From NCBI RefSeq assembly GCF_902706185.1, contig NZ_CACSJM010000022.1:1-50528 (forward strand): DNA of 50,528 bases, read 5' to 3'. The notes below the pieces were generated by a model. That model was not told the DNA's origin. It was given only the letters and a program-made list of their open reading frames with translations, and ran no database searches. How positions within the stretch are numbered: position 1 is the first letter of the stretch; every line of letters starts with the position of its first letter. The position numbers were made by a program, and so were the translations under genes. Of this stretch, positions 25,791 through 34,359 are shown in pieces. The stretch comes from Roseomonas sp. 18066 (GTDB taxonomy: Bacteria; Pseudomonadota; Alphaproteobacteria; Acetobacterales; Acetobacteraceae).

Positions 25791-26660
25791 TTGACCGGCG
25801 CGGGCACGCTTCTGGCCATTCCATCCGAGCCTTCCGCCGTGCCGGCGCCGCGCCGCGCGCGCAGCCCGCTGAAGGCGGCGATGCTGCTCGTCGGCGGTGT
25901 CGGCCTGGTGCTGATGCTGCTGCCGCTGCTGATGACCGGCTATATCAGCACCATCGCCGACAGCGTCCTCGCCTTCCCGCCCGACGGTCACAGCCTGTCC
26001 TGGTATGCGCGATTGGGAGAATTCCCGAAATTCGGCCAGGCGCTGGGCACCAGCCTGCGCATCGCGGCCATGGCGACCATCGGCAGCCTGGCCATCGGCA
26101 TCCCGGCCAGCATCGCCCTCGTCCGCCACCGCTTCCCCGGGCGCGGCGTGCTGAACGTGCTGCTGCTGTCGCCGCTAACCGTGCCGGGCGTCGTCATCGG
26201 CCTGGCGCTCTATGTGCTGATGGTCGAGGTCGAGATCCGCAGCGAGGTGCCGATGATCGGCTCGGATGCCATGCTGGTGCTGGCGCATCTGCTGATCACC
26301 ATCCCCTGGGTGGTGCGGTTGTGCGTGGCCAACCTGATGCAGCTCGACCGCGCCATCGAGGAGGCGGCGGCCAATCTCGGCGCCTCGCCGCGCCAGGTCT
26401 TGTGGAAGGTCACGCTGCCGATGATGCGGCAGGGCATCGTCGCCGCCGGGCTTTTCGCCTTCATCATCTCCTTCGAGAATATCGAGCTGACGCTGTTCCT
26501 GATCAGCCCCGGCGTCATCACCCTGCCGATCGCCGTGCTGCAATACCTGGAATACCGCGCCGACCCGCTGGTCGCCGCGGTGGTGATGGTGCAGACGGCG
26601 GTGATTGCGCTGCTGCTGGTGCTGCTCGATCGCTATGTCCGGCTGAGCAAGGTGGTGTGA
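25791..26660 (+). CDS. ABC transporter permease, spermidine/putrescine type (PotC-like)
   Basis: A 289-residue inner-membrane permease with six predicted helices. The coupling loop is EEAAANLGASPRQVLWKVTLPMM, the EAA motif of binding-protein-dependent permeases. The start is TTG, supported by an ideal AAGGAG eight bases upstream. It is first in a five-gene set: permease, ATPase, binding protein, permease, peptidase. Pot-type systems carry polyamines, opines or amino acids. Here hydroxyproline or a peptide of it is inferred from neighbours. Confidence 0.9.
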   Translation: MTGAGTLLAIPSEPSAVPAPRRARSPLKAAMLLVGGVGLVLMLLPLLMTGYISTIADSVLAFPPDGHSLSWYARLGEFPKFGQALGTSLRIAAMATIGSLAIGIPASIALVRHRFPGRGVLNVLLLSPLTVPGVVIGLALYVLMVEVEIRSEVPMIGSDAMLVLAHLLITIPWVVRLCVANLMQLDRAIEEAAANLGASPRQVLWKVTLPMMRQGIVAAGLFAFIISFENIELTLFLISPGVITLPIAVLQYLEYRADPLVAAVVMVQTAVIALLLVLLDRYVRLSKVV

Positions 26661-26665
26661 CCCGC

Positions 26666-27790
26666 ATGTCGACGCGCCCGCCCTATCTGAAGATCGAGGC
26701 CCTGTCGAAGCATTACGGCAGCATGGCCGCCGTCGACGAGGTCTCGCTGGAGGTGGCGGCCGGCGAGATGGTGGTGCTGCTCGGCCCCTCCGGCTGCGGC
26801 AAGACCACGACCTTGCGGCTGATCGCCGGCTTCGTCGAGGCCAGCGCCGGCCGCATCCTGCTGGAGGGCCGCGACTATGCCGGCCTGCCGCCCTATCAGC
26901 GCGAGATGGGCATGGTGTTCCAGTCCTATGCGCTGTTCCCGCATATGACCGTCGCCCAGAATATCTCTTTCGGGCTGCGCATGCGGAAGATGCCGGCGGC
27001 GCAGATCGCTTCGCGCCTGGAGGAGGTCCTGGCGCTGGTGAAGCTGGAAAAGATGGCGGACCGCTATCCGAAGCAGCTGTCGGGCGGGCAGCAGCAGCGC
27101 GTGGCGCTGGCCCGCGCGCTCGCCATCCGGCCGAAGCTGCTGCTGCTGGACGAGCCGCTGTCCAACCTCGACGCCAATCTGCGGCAGGAGGTGGCGCGCG
27201 AGATCCGCCGGCTGCAGCGCGCCGCGGGGCTGACCGCGCTGATGGTCACCCATGACCAGGACGAGGCCATGGCCATGGCCGACCGGCTGGTGGTGATGGA
27301 TCGCGGCCGCGTGCAGCAGGTCGGGCCGCAGGAGGCGCTCTACGAGGCGCCGGAAAACCCTTTCGTCGCCCGCTTCATCGGCCACAGCAACCTGCTGCGC
27401 GGCACGCTGCGCGATGGCTGCCGGCTGCGGCTCGGCGAGGGGGTCGAGGCGCAGCTGGCGCAGCGTTACAACTTGGCCGGCGACGCCACCCTGGCCCTGC
27501 GGCCGGAGCGCATCCGCCTGCTGCCGCCGGGCGACCCGACGCCGGCGCGGATGACGCTCGCCGTCGAGGACGCCACCTATGTCGGCGCCCATGTCGAGTA
27601 TCTGCTGGCGCTGCCCGGCGGCGGGTCGCTGATCCTGCACCAGCCGACCACCGGCCTGGCCGGCGCCGCGCGCCTTGCCCCCGGCAGCCGCGCCGGGCTG
27701 AGCTGGGATGCCGGCAGCGAGCGCATCTTCGATGCGTCCGACCGCGCTTTGGCCGCCGCCGGCCCGGCGCCGGCTCTGGCCTCCGTCTGA
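26666..27790 (+). CDS. ABC transporter ATPase, spermidine/putrescine type (PotA-like)
   Basis: A 374-residue ATPase. Walker A is GPSGCGKTT, the signature LSGGQQQRVALARAL, Walker B LLLLDEPLSNLD, and the switch THDQDEAMAMAD. A C-terminal TOBE-type regulatory domain begins around residue 235 (GHSNLLRGTL, ALRPERIRLL). It starts 5 bases after the permease stop. Confidence 0.94.
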   Translation: MSTRPPYLKIEALSKHYGSMAAVDEVSLEVAAGEMVVLLGPSGCGKTTTLRLIAGFVEASAGRILLEGRDYAGLPPYQREMGMVFQSYALFPHMTVAQNISFGLRMRKMPAAQIASRLEEVLALVKLEKMADRYPKQLSGGQQQRVALARALAIRPKLLLLDEPLSNLDANLRQEVAREIRRLQRAAGLTALMVTHDQDEAMAMADRLVVMDRGRVQQVGPQEALYEAPENPFVARFIGHSNLLRGTLRDGCRLRLGEGVEAQLAQRYNLAGDATLALRPERIRLLPPGDPTPARMTLAVEDATYVGAHVEYLLALPGGGSLILHQPTTGLAGAARLAPGSRAGLSWDAGSERIFDASDRALAAAGPAPALASV

Positions 27791-27813
27791 ACCCCGTCGA
27801 GGAGTAGCCCACC

Positions 27814-28854
27814 ATGGACAGCCTCCCCCGCCGCAGCCTGCTGCGCCTCGGCGCCGGCGCCGCCACCCTGCCCTTCATGCCGGCCATCGCCCGCGCCCAG
27901 GCCGGCGGCCGCTGCGTCGTCAGTACCTGGGGCGGCGATTACGGCAATCTGCTGACGGCGAATATCGAGACGCCGCTGCTGGCGCCAAAGGGCATCGAAT
28001 GCGTGCAGGATGCCGGCACCGAGCCGGCCCGTATCGCCAAGTCGATCGCCCAGCGCCGGCTGCCGCGCGGCAATGTCGATGTGATCTGCCTGCAGGCGCC
28101 GGCCGCCTATGACCTGGAAGCCGCCGGCATGCTGGAGCCGCTGGACGAAAGCAAGGTGCCCAACCTGAAATACGTGCTGCCCAGCCTGACATCGGCGCAG
28201 TCGATCCCGCATATCTTCAGCCCGCAGGTCATCGCCTACAACCCCGAGCGGGTGACCACGCCGCCGACCACCTATTCCGACCTCGAGTCGGACAAGTTCC
28301 GCGGCAAGGTCGGCATCCTCGACAACAGCTACATCTGGGTCGCCATGGCGGCGGCGCTGAAATACAAGGGCGATGTCGGCGCCATCGACGCGGTGAAGCC
28401 GGAGCTGGAGCGGCTGGTGAAGTCCGGCGCCCATGCCTATACCTCGACCGAGGCCTTCGCCCCCGCCATCAAGTCGGGCGAGATCGATGTCGGCCTGGTC
28501 TGGCATGCCCGCGTGCTGTTCTGGCAGAAGGGCGGGCTGGCGCTGCGCTCCGCCTTCCCGACCGAGGGGTGCCTGACCTATGTCTCCAGCATGGGCGTGC
28601 TGAAGAACGCGCCGAACAAGGCGGCCGCCTTCGCCTATCTGAACGCCGCGCTGGAGCCGGCGGCGCAGCGCGGCTTCGCCGCCTCCATGGGCTATCTCCC
28701 CACCGTCACCAACGCGCCGCTGGAGGGCGAAACCGCCCAGCGTCTCGCTTTGCCCGAGCCGGCGCCCAAGCTGATCCCGGCGAATTACGAGCGGCTGGCG
28801 GCGACGCGCGACGACATGAACGACTGGTGGCGCCGCCTGCTGGACCGTCGGTGA
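27814..28854 (+). CDS. ABC transporter substrate-binding protein, spermidine/putrescine type (PotD-like)
   Basis: Exported binding protein of 346 residues with a Tat-like signal (LPRRSLLRLGAGAATL, cleavage near ARAQA). Mature segments VVSTWGGDYGNLL, GNVDVICLQAPAAYDLEAAG and FSPQVIAYNPERV are typical of family-1 polyamine/iron-type binding proteins. Its stop overlaps the next permease's GTG. The ligand is not predictable from the fold. Confidence 0.9.
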   Translation: MDSLPRRSLLRLGAGAATLPFMPAIARAQAGGRCVVSTWGGDYGNLLTANIETPLLAPKGIECVQDAGTEPARIAKSIAQRRLPRGNVDVICLQAPAAYDLEAAGMLEPLDESKVPNLKYVLPSLTSAQSIPHIFSPQVIAYNPERVTTPPTTYSDLESDKFRGKVGILDNSYIWVAMAAALKYKGDVGAIDAVKPELERLVKSGAHAYTSTEAFAPAIKSGEIDVGLVWHARVLFWQKGGLALRSAFPTEGCLTYVSSMGVLKNAPNKAAAFAYLNAALEPAAQRGFAASMGYLPTVTNAPLEGETAQRLALPEPAPKLIPANYERLAATRDDMNDWWRRLLDRR

Positions 28855-29741
28855 CCAGGGCGCTGAGCATGGCGCGCCAGCCGTCCCGGCGGCGGAGCGG
28901 CGAAGGCCTGACCGCCGGCCTGCTGGTCGGGCCGGCGACCGCCATCGTGCTGCTGTCGCTGGTGGCGCCGCTGGCGCTGCTGGCGCGCTACAGCCTGAAC
29001 CAATACGACCGCATGACCTTCATGAAGGAGGCCTTCACCGCGGAGAACTACCTGCGGTTCGTCGCCGACCCCTTCTATGCCGGCGTGCTGTGGACGACGC
29101 TGTCTATCGCGCTGGTGACCACGGCGCTGTGCCTCGTCATCGGCTTCCCCATCGCCTATGGCATCGCCCGGATGCAGAGCCGCTGGAAGTCGACCGCGGT
29201 GCTGCTGGTGATCCTGCCGCTGTTCATCGGCAGCACGGTGCGCGCGCTCGGCTGGATCGGGCTGCTCGGGCGCGGCGGGCTGGTCGACAGCATGTCAGGG
29301 CTGGTGGTGCCGGGCGGTGGCGTGACGCTGCTCTACACCTCCTTCGCCGTCGCCATCGGCATCCTGTCGATCAACCTGCCCTATATGATCCTGACCTTGC
29401 AGGGGGTGATCGAGAGCATCGACGCCCGGCTGGAGGAAGCCGCCGACAGCCTGGGCGCGACGCCCGGCCGGCGCTTCTGGCATGTGGTGCTGCCGCTGGC
29501 GCTGCCGGGGCTGGCCACGGGCGGCATCCTGGTCTTCATCCTGGCGATGAACGCCTATGCCACGCCCTTCCTGCTGGGCGGCGCGCGCTTCCAGATGATG
29601 GCGCCGATGCTTTACCGGGAATATGCCGTGAACAACAACTGGCCCTTCGCCGCCGCCATCGCCTTCATCCTGATGCTGACGACGCTGAGCCTGACCGCCG
29701 CCTCGACGCTGCTGCTGCAGCGCCGCTACCAGGGCGCCTGA
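28851..29741 (+). CDS. ABC transporter permease, spermidine/putrescine type (PotB-like)
   Basis: A 296-residue permease with six helices. EEAADSLGATPGRRFWHVVLPL is the coupling loop. I used the GTG that overlaps the upstream TGA (GTGA); an ATG 18 bases later is an alternative start. It forms the second half of the membrane channel with the PotC-like protein. Confidence 0.9.
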   Translation: MTRALSMARQPSRRRSGEGLTAGLLVGPATAIVLLSLVAPLALLARYSLNQYDRMTFMKEAFTAENYLRFVADPFYAGVLWTTLSIALVTTALCLVIGFPIAYGIARMQSRWKSTAVLLVILPLFIGSTVRALGWIGLLGRGGLVDSMSGLVVPGGGVTLLYTSFAVAIGILSINLPYMILTLQGVIESIDARLEEAADSLGATPGRRFWHVVLPLALPGLATGGILVFILAMNAYATPFLLGGARFQMMAPMLYREYAVNNNWPFAAAIAFILMLTTLSLTAASTLLLQRRYQGA

Positions 29742-29766
29742 CGCCCGCCTGAGAGGAAACGACATC

Positions 29767-30981
29767 ATGACGCTGGGCGTCGGTGGCTCGAGCTTTGCCG
29801 AGGAGCTGGAGAAGCTCAAACCGATGACGGATGGCATCGTGCCCATCGCCGTCGCGGAATTCCAGGCCCGCATCGAGAAGGCGCAGGCGCTTTTGCGCGC
29901 GCAGGGGCTGGCGGCGCTCTATCTCGATACCTCGACCAGCCTGCATTACTTCACCGGCATCGAGCTGAAGCTGTCCGAGCGGCTGCACGGCGCCATCATC
30001 CCGGCCGAGGGCGAGCTGGTCTATCTCAGCCCCGCCTTCGAGGAGCCGAAGACGCGGGAGCTGATGCGCTTCGGCAGCGATGTCCGCTGCTGGGAGGAGC
30101 ATGAGGAGCCGACCGAGCTGGTGGTGGAGACGCTGCGCAGCATGGGGATGGAGAGCGGCAGCATCGCCCTCGACCCGGCGACGCCCTTCTTCATCGCCGA
30201 CGGGCTGCAGCGCGCCGGCAACCGCTACACCTTCACCAGCGCCCGCGGCATCGCCGCCGCCTGCCGGCAGGTGAAGTCGGCGGCCGAGATCGCGTTGATG
30301 CAGCGGGCGATGGACATCACCTTCACCGTCCATAAGGCGGCGGCGCGCGCCCTGCAGGTCGGCGTCACCACGACCGAGACCAAGGCGTTCCTGGAGCAGG
30401 CGCATCGGCGGCTGGGCATGGCGGCCACCTCCGGCGCGGTGCAGTTCGGCGAGGCCACCGCCTATCCGCATGGCGTGCCCTATCCGCAGACGCTGGCGGA
30501 GGGCGACATGGTGCTGATCGACATGGGCACCTGGGTGCAGGGCTATCGCTCCGACATCACCCGCACCTATGTCTTCGGCACCCCCTCCGACCGGCAGCGG
30601 CAGATCTGGAACATCGAGCGCGAGGCGGAGCTCGCCGGCTTCGCCGCCGCCCGGCTCGGCGCGCCCTGCGAGGCGGTCGATGCCGCGGCGCGGGGGGTGA
30701 TCGAGCAGCACGGCTTCGGCCCCGGCTACAAGGTGCCCGGCCTGCCGCACCGCACCGGGCACGGCATCGGCCTCGACGTGCATGAGGAGGCCTTCATCGT
30801 CCGCGGCAACCGCCAGCCGCTGCTGGAGGGGATGTGCTTCTCGATCGAGCCGATGCTCTGCATCTATGGCGAGTTCGGCGTCCGGCTGGAGGACATCGCC
30901 TATATGACCGCCGACGGCCCGCGCTGGTTCACGCAGCCGTGCCATTCGGTCGACGACCCCTTCGGCATCGAGGCGGCCTGA
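29767..30981 (+). CDS. M24B metallopeptidase (Xaa-Pro dipeptidase/aminopeptidase-like)
   Basis: A 404-residue enzyme of the pita-bread fold. The N-terminal creatinase-like domain is at about 25-170. In the C-terminal domain the metal ligands are visible as two Asp in VLIDMGTWVQGYRSDITRTY, His in TGHGIGLDVHE, Glu in SIEPM and Glu in VRLED. These enzymes cut bonds before or after proline. As the last gene of the transporter unit it suggests that proline- or hydroxyproline-containing dipeptides are imported and cut. Some M24B relatives instead act on creatine or DMSP-like substrates. Confidence 0.87.
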   Translation: MTLGVGGSSFAEELEKLKPMTDGIVPIAVAEFQARIEKAQALLRAQGLAALYLDTSTSLHYFTGIELKLSERLHGAIIPAEGELVYLSPAFEEPKTRELMRFGSDVRCWEEHEEPTELVVETLRSMGMESGSIALDPATPFFIADGLQRAGNRYTFTSARGIAAACRQVKSAAEIALMQRAMDITFTVHKAAARALQVGVTTTETKAFLEQAHRRLGMAATSGAVQFGEATAYPHGVPYPQTLAEGDMVLIDMGTWVQGYRSDITRTYVFGTPSDRQRQIWNIEREAELAGFAAARLGAPCEAVDAAARGVIEQHGFGPGYKVPGLPHRTGHGIGLDVHEEAFIVRGNRQPLLEGMCFSIEPMLCIYGEFGVRLEDIAYMTADGPRWFTQPCHSVDDPFGIEAA

Positions 30982-31098
30982 CCCGGCGGCCGGGCCTCCT
31001 GTCCTTCTGTTGAACGGAAAACCCGGCGCCTCCCCGGGGCTTGAGTGGACGGCGGGGGCGGCTGGGCGTTTGCATCGCAACGCATCAGGAGCCCGCGC

Positions 31099-31713
31099 TT
31101 GACCACCTCCGTCCCCTCCCTGCCGGCCGCCTATTTCGAGGCGCTCTATGCCGGCGACCCTGACCCCTGGGACTTCCGCTCGAGCCCCTACGAGGCGGAG
31201 AAATACGCGGCGACGCTGGCCGCCCTGCCGCGGCCCCGCTATGCCAGCGCGCTGGAGATCGGCTGCTCGATCGGCGTGCTGACCAGGATGCTGGCGCCGC
31301 GCTGCGACCGGCTGCTGGCGATCGACAGCGCCAACCGGGCGCTGGCCACCGCCCGGCGCCATTGCGGCGAGGCGCCCGGCCTGGTCTTCGAGCGGCGCGA
31401 GGTGCCGCGGCAATGGCCGGCCGGCCGCTTCGACCTGATCCTGCTGTCCGAGGTCATCTATTACTGGGATGCCGACGACCTGGCCCAGGTCGCCGCGCAC
31501 TGCCGCCGCGCCGTGAAGCCGGGCGGCGAGGTGCTGATGGTGCATTGGACCGGCACCACCGACTATCCGCTGTCCGGCGACGCGGCGGCCGAGGCCTTCA
31601 TCGCCGCGACCGCCCCCGCGCTGACGGTGGTCTGGCAGTCGCGCGCCGAGCGCTACCGGATGGATCTGCTGCGCCAAGGGGATCTGCCACCACCGGGCGC
31701 GCCGGGGGGCTGA
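31099..31713 (+). CDS. Class I SAM-dependent methyltransferase, NodS-like
   Basis: A 204-residue methyltransferase. SAM motif I is ALEIGCSIGVLT, the acidic residue is in LLAIDSANRAL, and motif IV is FDLILLSEVIYYW. The opening YFEALYAGDPDPWDFRSSPYEAEKY is shared with NodS-type and related N-methyltransferases. I chose the TTG at 31099, which has AGGAG seven bases upstream, over an in-frame GTG at 31045. It stands alone; its acceptor is unknown. Confidence 0.8.
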   Translation: MTTSVPSLPAAYFEALYAGDPDPWDFRSSPYEAEKYAATLAALPRPRYASALEIGCSIGVLTRMLAPRCDRLLAIDSANRALATARRHCGEAPGLVFERREVPRQWPAGRFDLILLSEVIYYWDADDLAQVAAHCRRAVKPGGEVLMVHWTGTTDYPLSGDAAAEAFIAATAPALTVVWQSRAERYRMDLLRQGDLPPPGAPGG

Positions 31714-31874
31714 GGGCGAATGCGGGCTTCCCCCCTTCCTTCACAGTGCCGTCAAGCACGCCGCTGTGCGCCCGCGGCCGCGCCGTCGCTAACCGCTGCG
31801 ACAGGGATGCGGCCTAGCCTGCTGCCCGGGCTCGGCGCGGGGTTGCCGCCGGCCAGGGGACGGGAAGCGCGGCC

Positions 31875-32303
31875 ATGCTGGATCGTGTCGCCGATGCCGC
31901 CTACGGGCTGGCGCAGTATTTCGGGACGCAATGGGGGTCGCTGCCGCCGCATGCGGTCTGCCTGCTACAGGATCCGGCGCTGCTCGCCGTCGCGGTGGTC
32001 ACCAATCTTGGCGTGGCGCTCGCCTATTTCGCCATCCCGCTCTGCCTCTGGCGGCTGCTGCGCCAGGCGGCGCTGCTGCCCTTCCGCTCGGTGCTGGTGA
32101 TGTTCGTCATCTTCATCCTGGCCTGCGGCACCTCGCACCTGACCAAGGTGCTGACCCTGTTCGTCGGCGGCTGGGCCTATTGGCTGGATGCCGCGGCCTG
32201 CACCGTCACCCTGGTCGCCAGCCTGGCCACCGCCATCGGGCTGCTGCGGCATGGCCGCCGCATCGCCGGGCTTGCCGGCCGCCTGCTGGCCCGGCCGGCC
32301 TGA
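31875..32303 (+). CDS. Free-standing ethylene-receptor-like (ETR1-type) transmembrane sensor domain
   Basis: A 142-residue membrane protein with three helices at about 34-60, 69-96 and 102-124. It matches the N-terminal ethylene-binding domain of ETR1-type receptors: ALAYFAIPL in helix 1, and FILACGTSHLTK in helix 2, holding the Cys84 and His88 that would bind Cu(I) (ETR1 Cys65 and His69). Spacing is the same as in ETR1 by my recollection of that sequence: Tyr51 to Cys84 is 33 residues. The site equal to ETR1 Asp25 is Asn44, which may weaken or change ligand binding. It ends just after helix 3, and an HWE kinase starts 11 bases later, so the receptor appears split in two. Confidence 0.75.
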   Translation: MLDRVADAAYGLAQYFGTQWGSLPPHAVCLLQDPALLAVAVVTNLGVALAYFAIPLCLWRLLRQAALLPFRSVLVMFVIFILACGTSHLTKVLTLFVGGWAYWLDAAACTVTLVASLATAIGLLRHGRRIAGLAGRLLARPA

Positions 32304-32314
32304 GGGGGGACGCC

Positions 32315-33607
32315 ATGGATGCCGGCTTCCTGCTCGCGGTGCTGCTGGTGACGCTGCTGGTCGGCCTGGGCACGCTCGCCGCCTTCTCCTTCTGGGAACG
32401 CCGGGTGCGGCGCGAGACCTCCGAGGCGCTGGCGATGATCGAGCGGCGCGAGGCGGTGGCGCAGCAGGCGACCGACGCCCTGGCCGCCAGCGAGCGCCGC
32501 CACCGGGCGCTGGCCGAGGCCGGGGCGCTGGCGCTGTGGCGCGCCGATGCGCGCGGCCGCATCACCACCGCCGAGGGCTGGACCCGGCTGACCGGCCAGA
32601 CCGCCGAGGCGGCGGCGCGGCATGGCTGGCTGGACATGCTGCACCCCGATGACCGCGCGGCGGTGGCCGCCGCCTGGACCGGCGCCTTCCGCGCCGGCCA
32701 GCCGCTGGCCCTCGAATTCCGCGCCCGCACCGCCGGCGGCGGCTGGCACTGGTGCCGCGCCCGCGGCGTGCCGATCCGCGCCGAGGCCAGCGGCCCGGCC
32801 GGCCCGGTGGTCGAATGGACCGGCGTGCTGGAGGATATCGACGACCGCCGCCGCGCCGAGGAGGAGCGCATGCTGGTCGCCCGCGAGGTCGACCACCGCG
32901 CCAAGAACGTGCTGGCCGTGGTGCAGTCGATCGTCCGGCTGGCGCGCAAGTCGGATCCGGAGGCCTTCGCCCGCTCGGTGCTGGCCCGCGTCGCGGCGCT
33001 GGGCCGGGCGCATGACCTGCTGGCCAGCGGCGAATGGCGCGACACCGAGTTCCGCCGCCTGGCCGAGCAGGAGCTGGCCTCGGAAAAGGCCGGACCGGCG
33101 GATGCCGGGCGCATCGCGCTGCAGGGCGCGGCGACCCCGGTGCTGGCCAGCGCGGTGCAGCCACTGGCCATGGTGCTGCATGAGCTGGCCACCAATGCGA
33201 CGCGGCATGGCAGCCTGGCGCATCCTGACGGCCGGGTGACGCTGCGCTGGCGGTCGGAGGGCGGTGATTTCCTGCTGCTCTGGTCGGAAAGCGGTGGCCC
33301 GGGCCTGGCCGAGCCGCCGCGCCAGCAGGGGCTGGGCTCGCGGCTGATCCAGACCACGGTGACGCTGCAGCTGGGCGGCTCGGTGACCCGGCGCTGGCAG
33401 CGCGAGGGGCTGATCTGTGAGCTGCGGCTGCCGCGCGAGCGGGTGATGCCGCTGGCGCCGGCCGAGGCAGGCCACCGGCCGGTGCCGATGCTGTCGCCGG
33501 CGGCGACGCCGCTGCTGGCGCAGCACCGGCCCGGCCCCGCCGCCATCGTCACGGCGCCGGTCGCGGTCATCGGCCGGGCGGCATCGACCGAGGCCGCGCG
33601 ACACTAG
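32315..33607 (+). CDS. PAS-domain HWE-family sensor histidine kinase
   Basis: A 430-residue kinase with one N-terminal helix (about 4-26), a short coiled segment, a PAS domain at about 62-178 (ADARGRITTAEGWTRLTG, DMLHPDDRAAV) and an HWE kinase core. The phospho-acceptor is His194 in EVDHRAKNVLAVVQSI, the N box is HELATNATRHGSL, and the WSE that names the family is at 323-325. The last 65 residues are proline- and alanine-rich with no domain. A strong GAGGGGGGA precedes the ATG. It is co-transcribed with the ethylene-receptor-like protein. No response regulator is in the window. Confidence 0.9.
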   Translation: MDAGFLLAVLLVTLLVGLGTLAAFSFWERRVRRETSEALAMIERREAVAQQATDALAASERRHRALAEAGALALWRADARGRITTAEGWTRLTGQTAEAAARHGWLDMLHPDDRAAVAAAWTGAFRAGQPLALEFRARTAGGGWHWCRARGVPIRAEASGPAGPVVEWTGVLEDIDDRRRAEEERMLVAREVDHRAKNVLAVVQSIVRLARKSDPEAFARSVLARVAALGRAHDLLASGEWRDTEFRRLAEQELASEKAGPADAGRIALQGAATPVLASAVQPLAMVLHELATNATRHGSLAHPDGRVTLRWRSEGGDFLLLWSESGGPGLAEPPRQQGLGSRLIQTTVTLQLGGSVTRRWQREGLICELRLPRERVMPLAPAEAGHRPVPMLSPAATPLLAQHRPGPAAIVTAPVAVIGRAASTEAARH

Positions 33608-33765
33608 GCCCGGGCCTGGCCGATCCAGCAGAGGGCAGCGGCCGGGGCGAAAGGGCGCCAGCCGCACCGCACGACGACGGTGCGACAAAAGGTCCAGCTG
33701 CTGGGGTGGCGGCCCTGATCTAGGCTGCCGACGATCAATGGCGTCGCAGCCTGGAAATACGCACC

Positions 33766-33894
33766 ATGTATGACTGGTTCCCGTTAGTATTCTTCCCCTT
33801 CAAGATCATCGTGCTGGGCCTGGGCATGTTCTTCTCGATCAAGTGGCATTACGATCAGGGGAAGAAGAAGAACAACGAAACCGGCGGACCCTAG
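33766..33894 (+). CDS. Small single-span membrane protein, 42 residues, unknown function
   Basis: Reads MYDWFPLVFFPFKIIVLGLG and continues to about residue 26 as one hydrophobic span, followed by a very polar tail (HYDQGKKKNNETGGP). This is the layout of small membrane subunits such as those of cytochrome oxidases, but I do not recognise it as CydX or CcoQ. The AT-richer codon use against a GC-rich background and the clean helix-plus-charged-tail form argue that it is real. The ribosome site is weak (TGGAAA). An 8-bp hairpin (33880-33887 with 33900-33907) overlaps its stop. Confidence 0.55.
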   Translation: MYDWFPLVFFPFKIIVLGLGMFFSIKWHYDQGKKKNNETGGP

Positions 33895-33985
33895 GCGCCC
33901 CGCCGGTCCCATTCCTGGCGCCTCGGATTGTTCGGCCGATCTCCAGCCAGGCGGCCTTCATCGGCCCTGAGCCCGGCCCGGGCGG

Positions 33986-34282
33986 TCAGGTCTGGTCGAA
34001 ATTGACGTCCAGCCAGTTGCGGATGGCGTCGCGCGCAGCGGCCTCGCTGTCGAAGACGTCGCGGTTCCACAAGGCGCCGACCCGGCCGAGCGCCGGATGC
34101 TCCAGCGTGATGCCGGCCAGCCGCGTCGCATGGCCGGCCTGCTGCAGCGCCTGCTCCAGCTGGTCCGGCGACGCGGCGAGCTCACCGCGGCGGGTCACCA
34201 CCTCATGCTCGTCGGTCAGGAAGCCACGGCTGGTGAGCGCCTCGGCGGCGGTCTCGAGGAAGGGGGTGCTGGGCTGCTGCAT
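33986..34282 (-). CDS. Hypothetical protein, 98 residues
   Basis: A soluble, mildly acidic small protein with no signal and no family I recognise. AAGGAG stands seven bases before the ATG at 34282, which strongly supports the start and its expression. The C-terminal half (GALWNRDVFDSEAAARDAIRNWLDVNFD) looks like an amphipathic helix pair. It lies just downstream of the haem receptor gene on the same strand but separated by it from the haem operon; no link is shown. Confidence 0.65.
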   Translation of the reverse strand: MQQPSTPFLETAAEALTSRGFLTDEHEVVTRRGELAASPDQLEQALQQAGHATRLAGITLEHPALGRVGALWNRDVFDSEAAARDAIRNWLDVNFDQT

Positions 34283-34359
34283 GGCGGAACTCCTTTCCGC
34301 CTGCAACGGCGCAGCCCCCTGCCCGGTTGGCCGGCTCGCGCCGGCGTGAGGCCCGGCGG

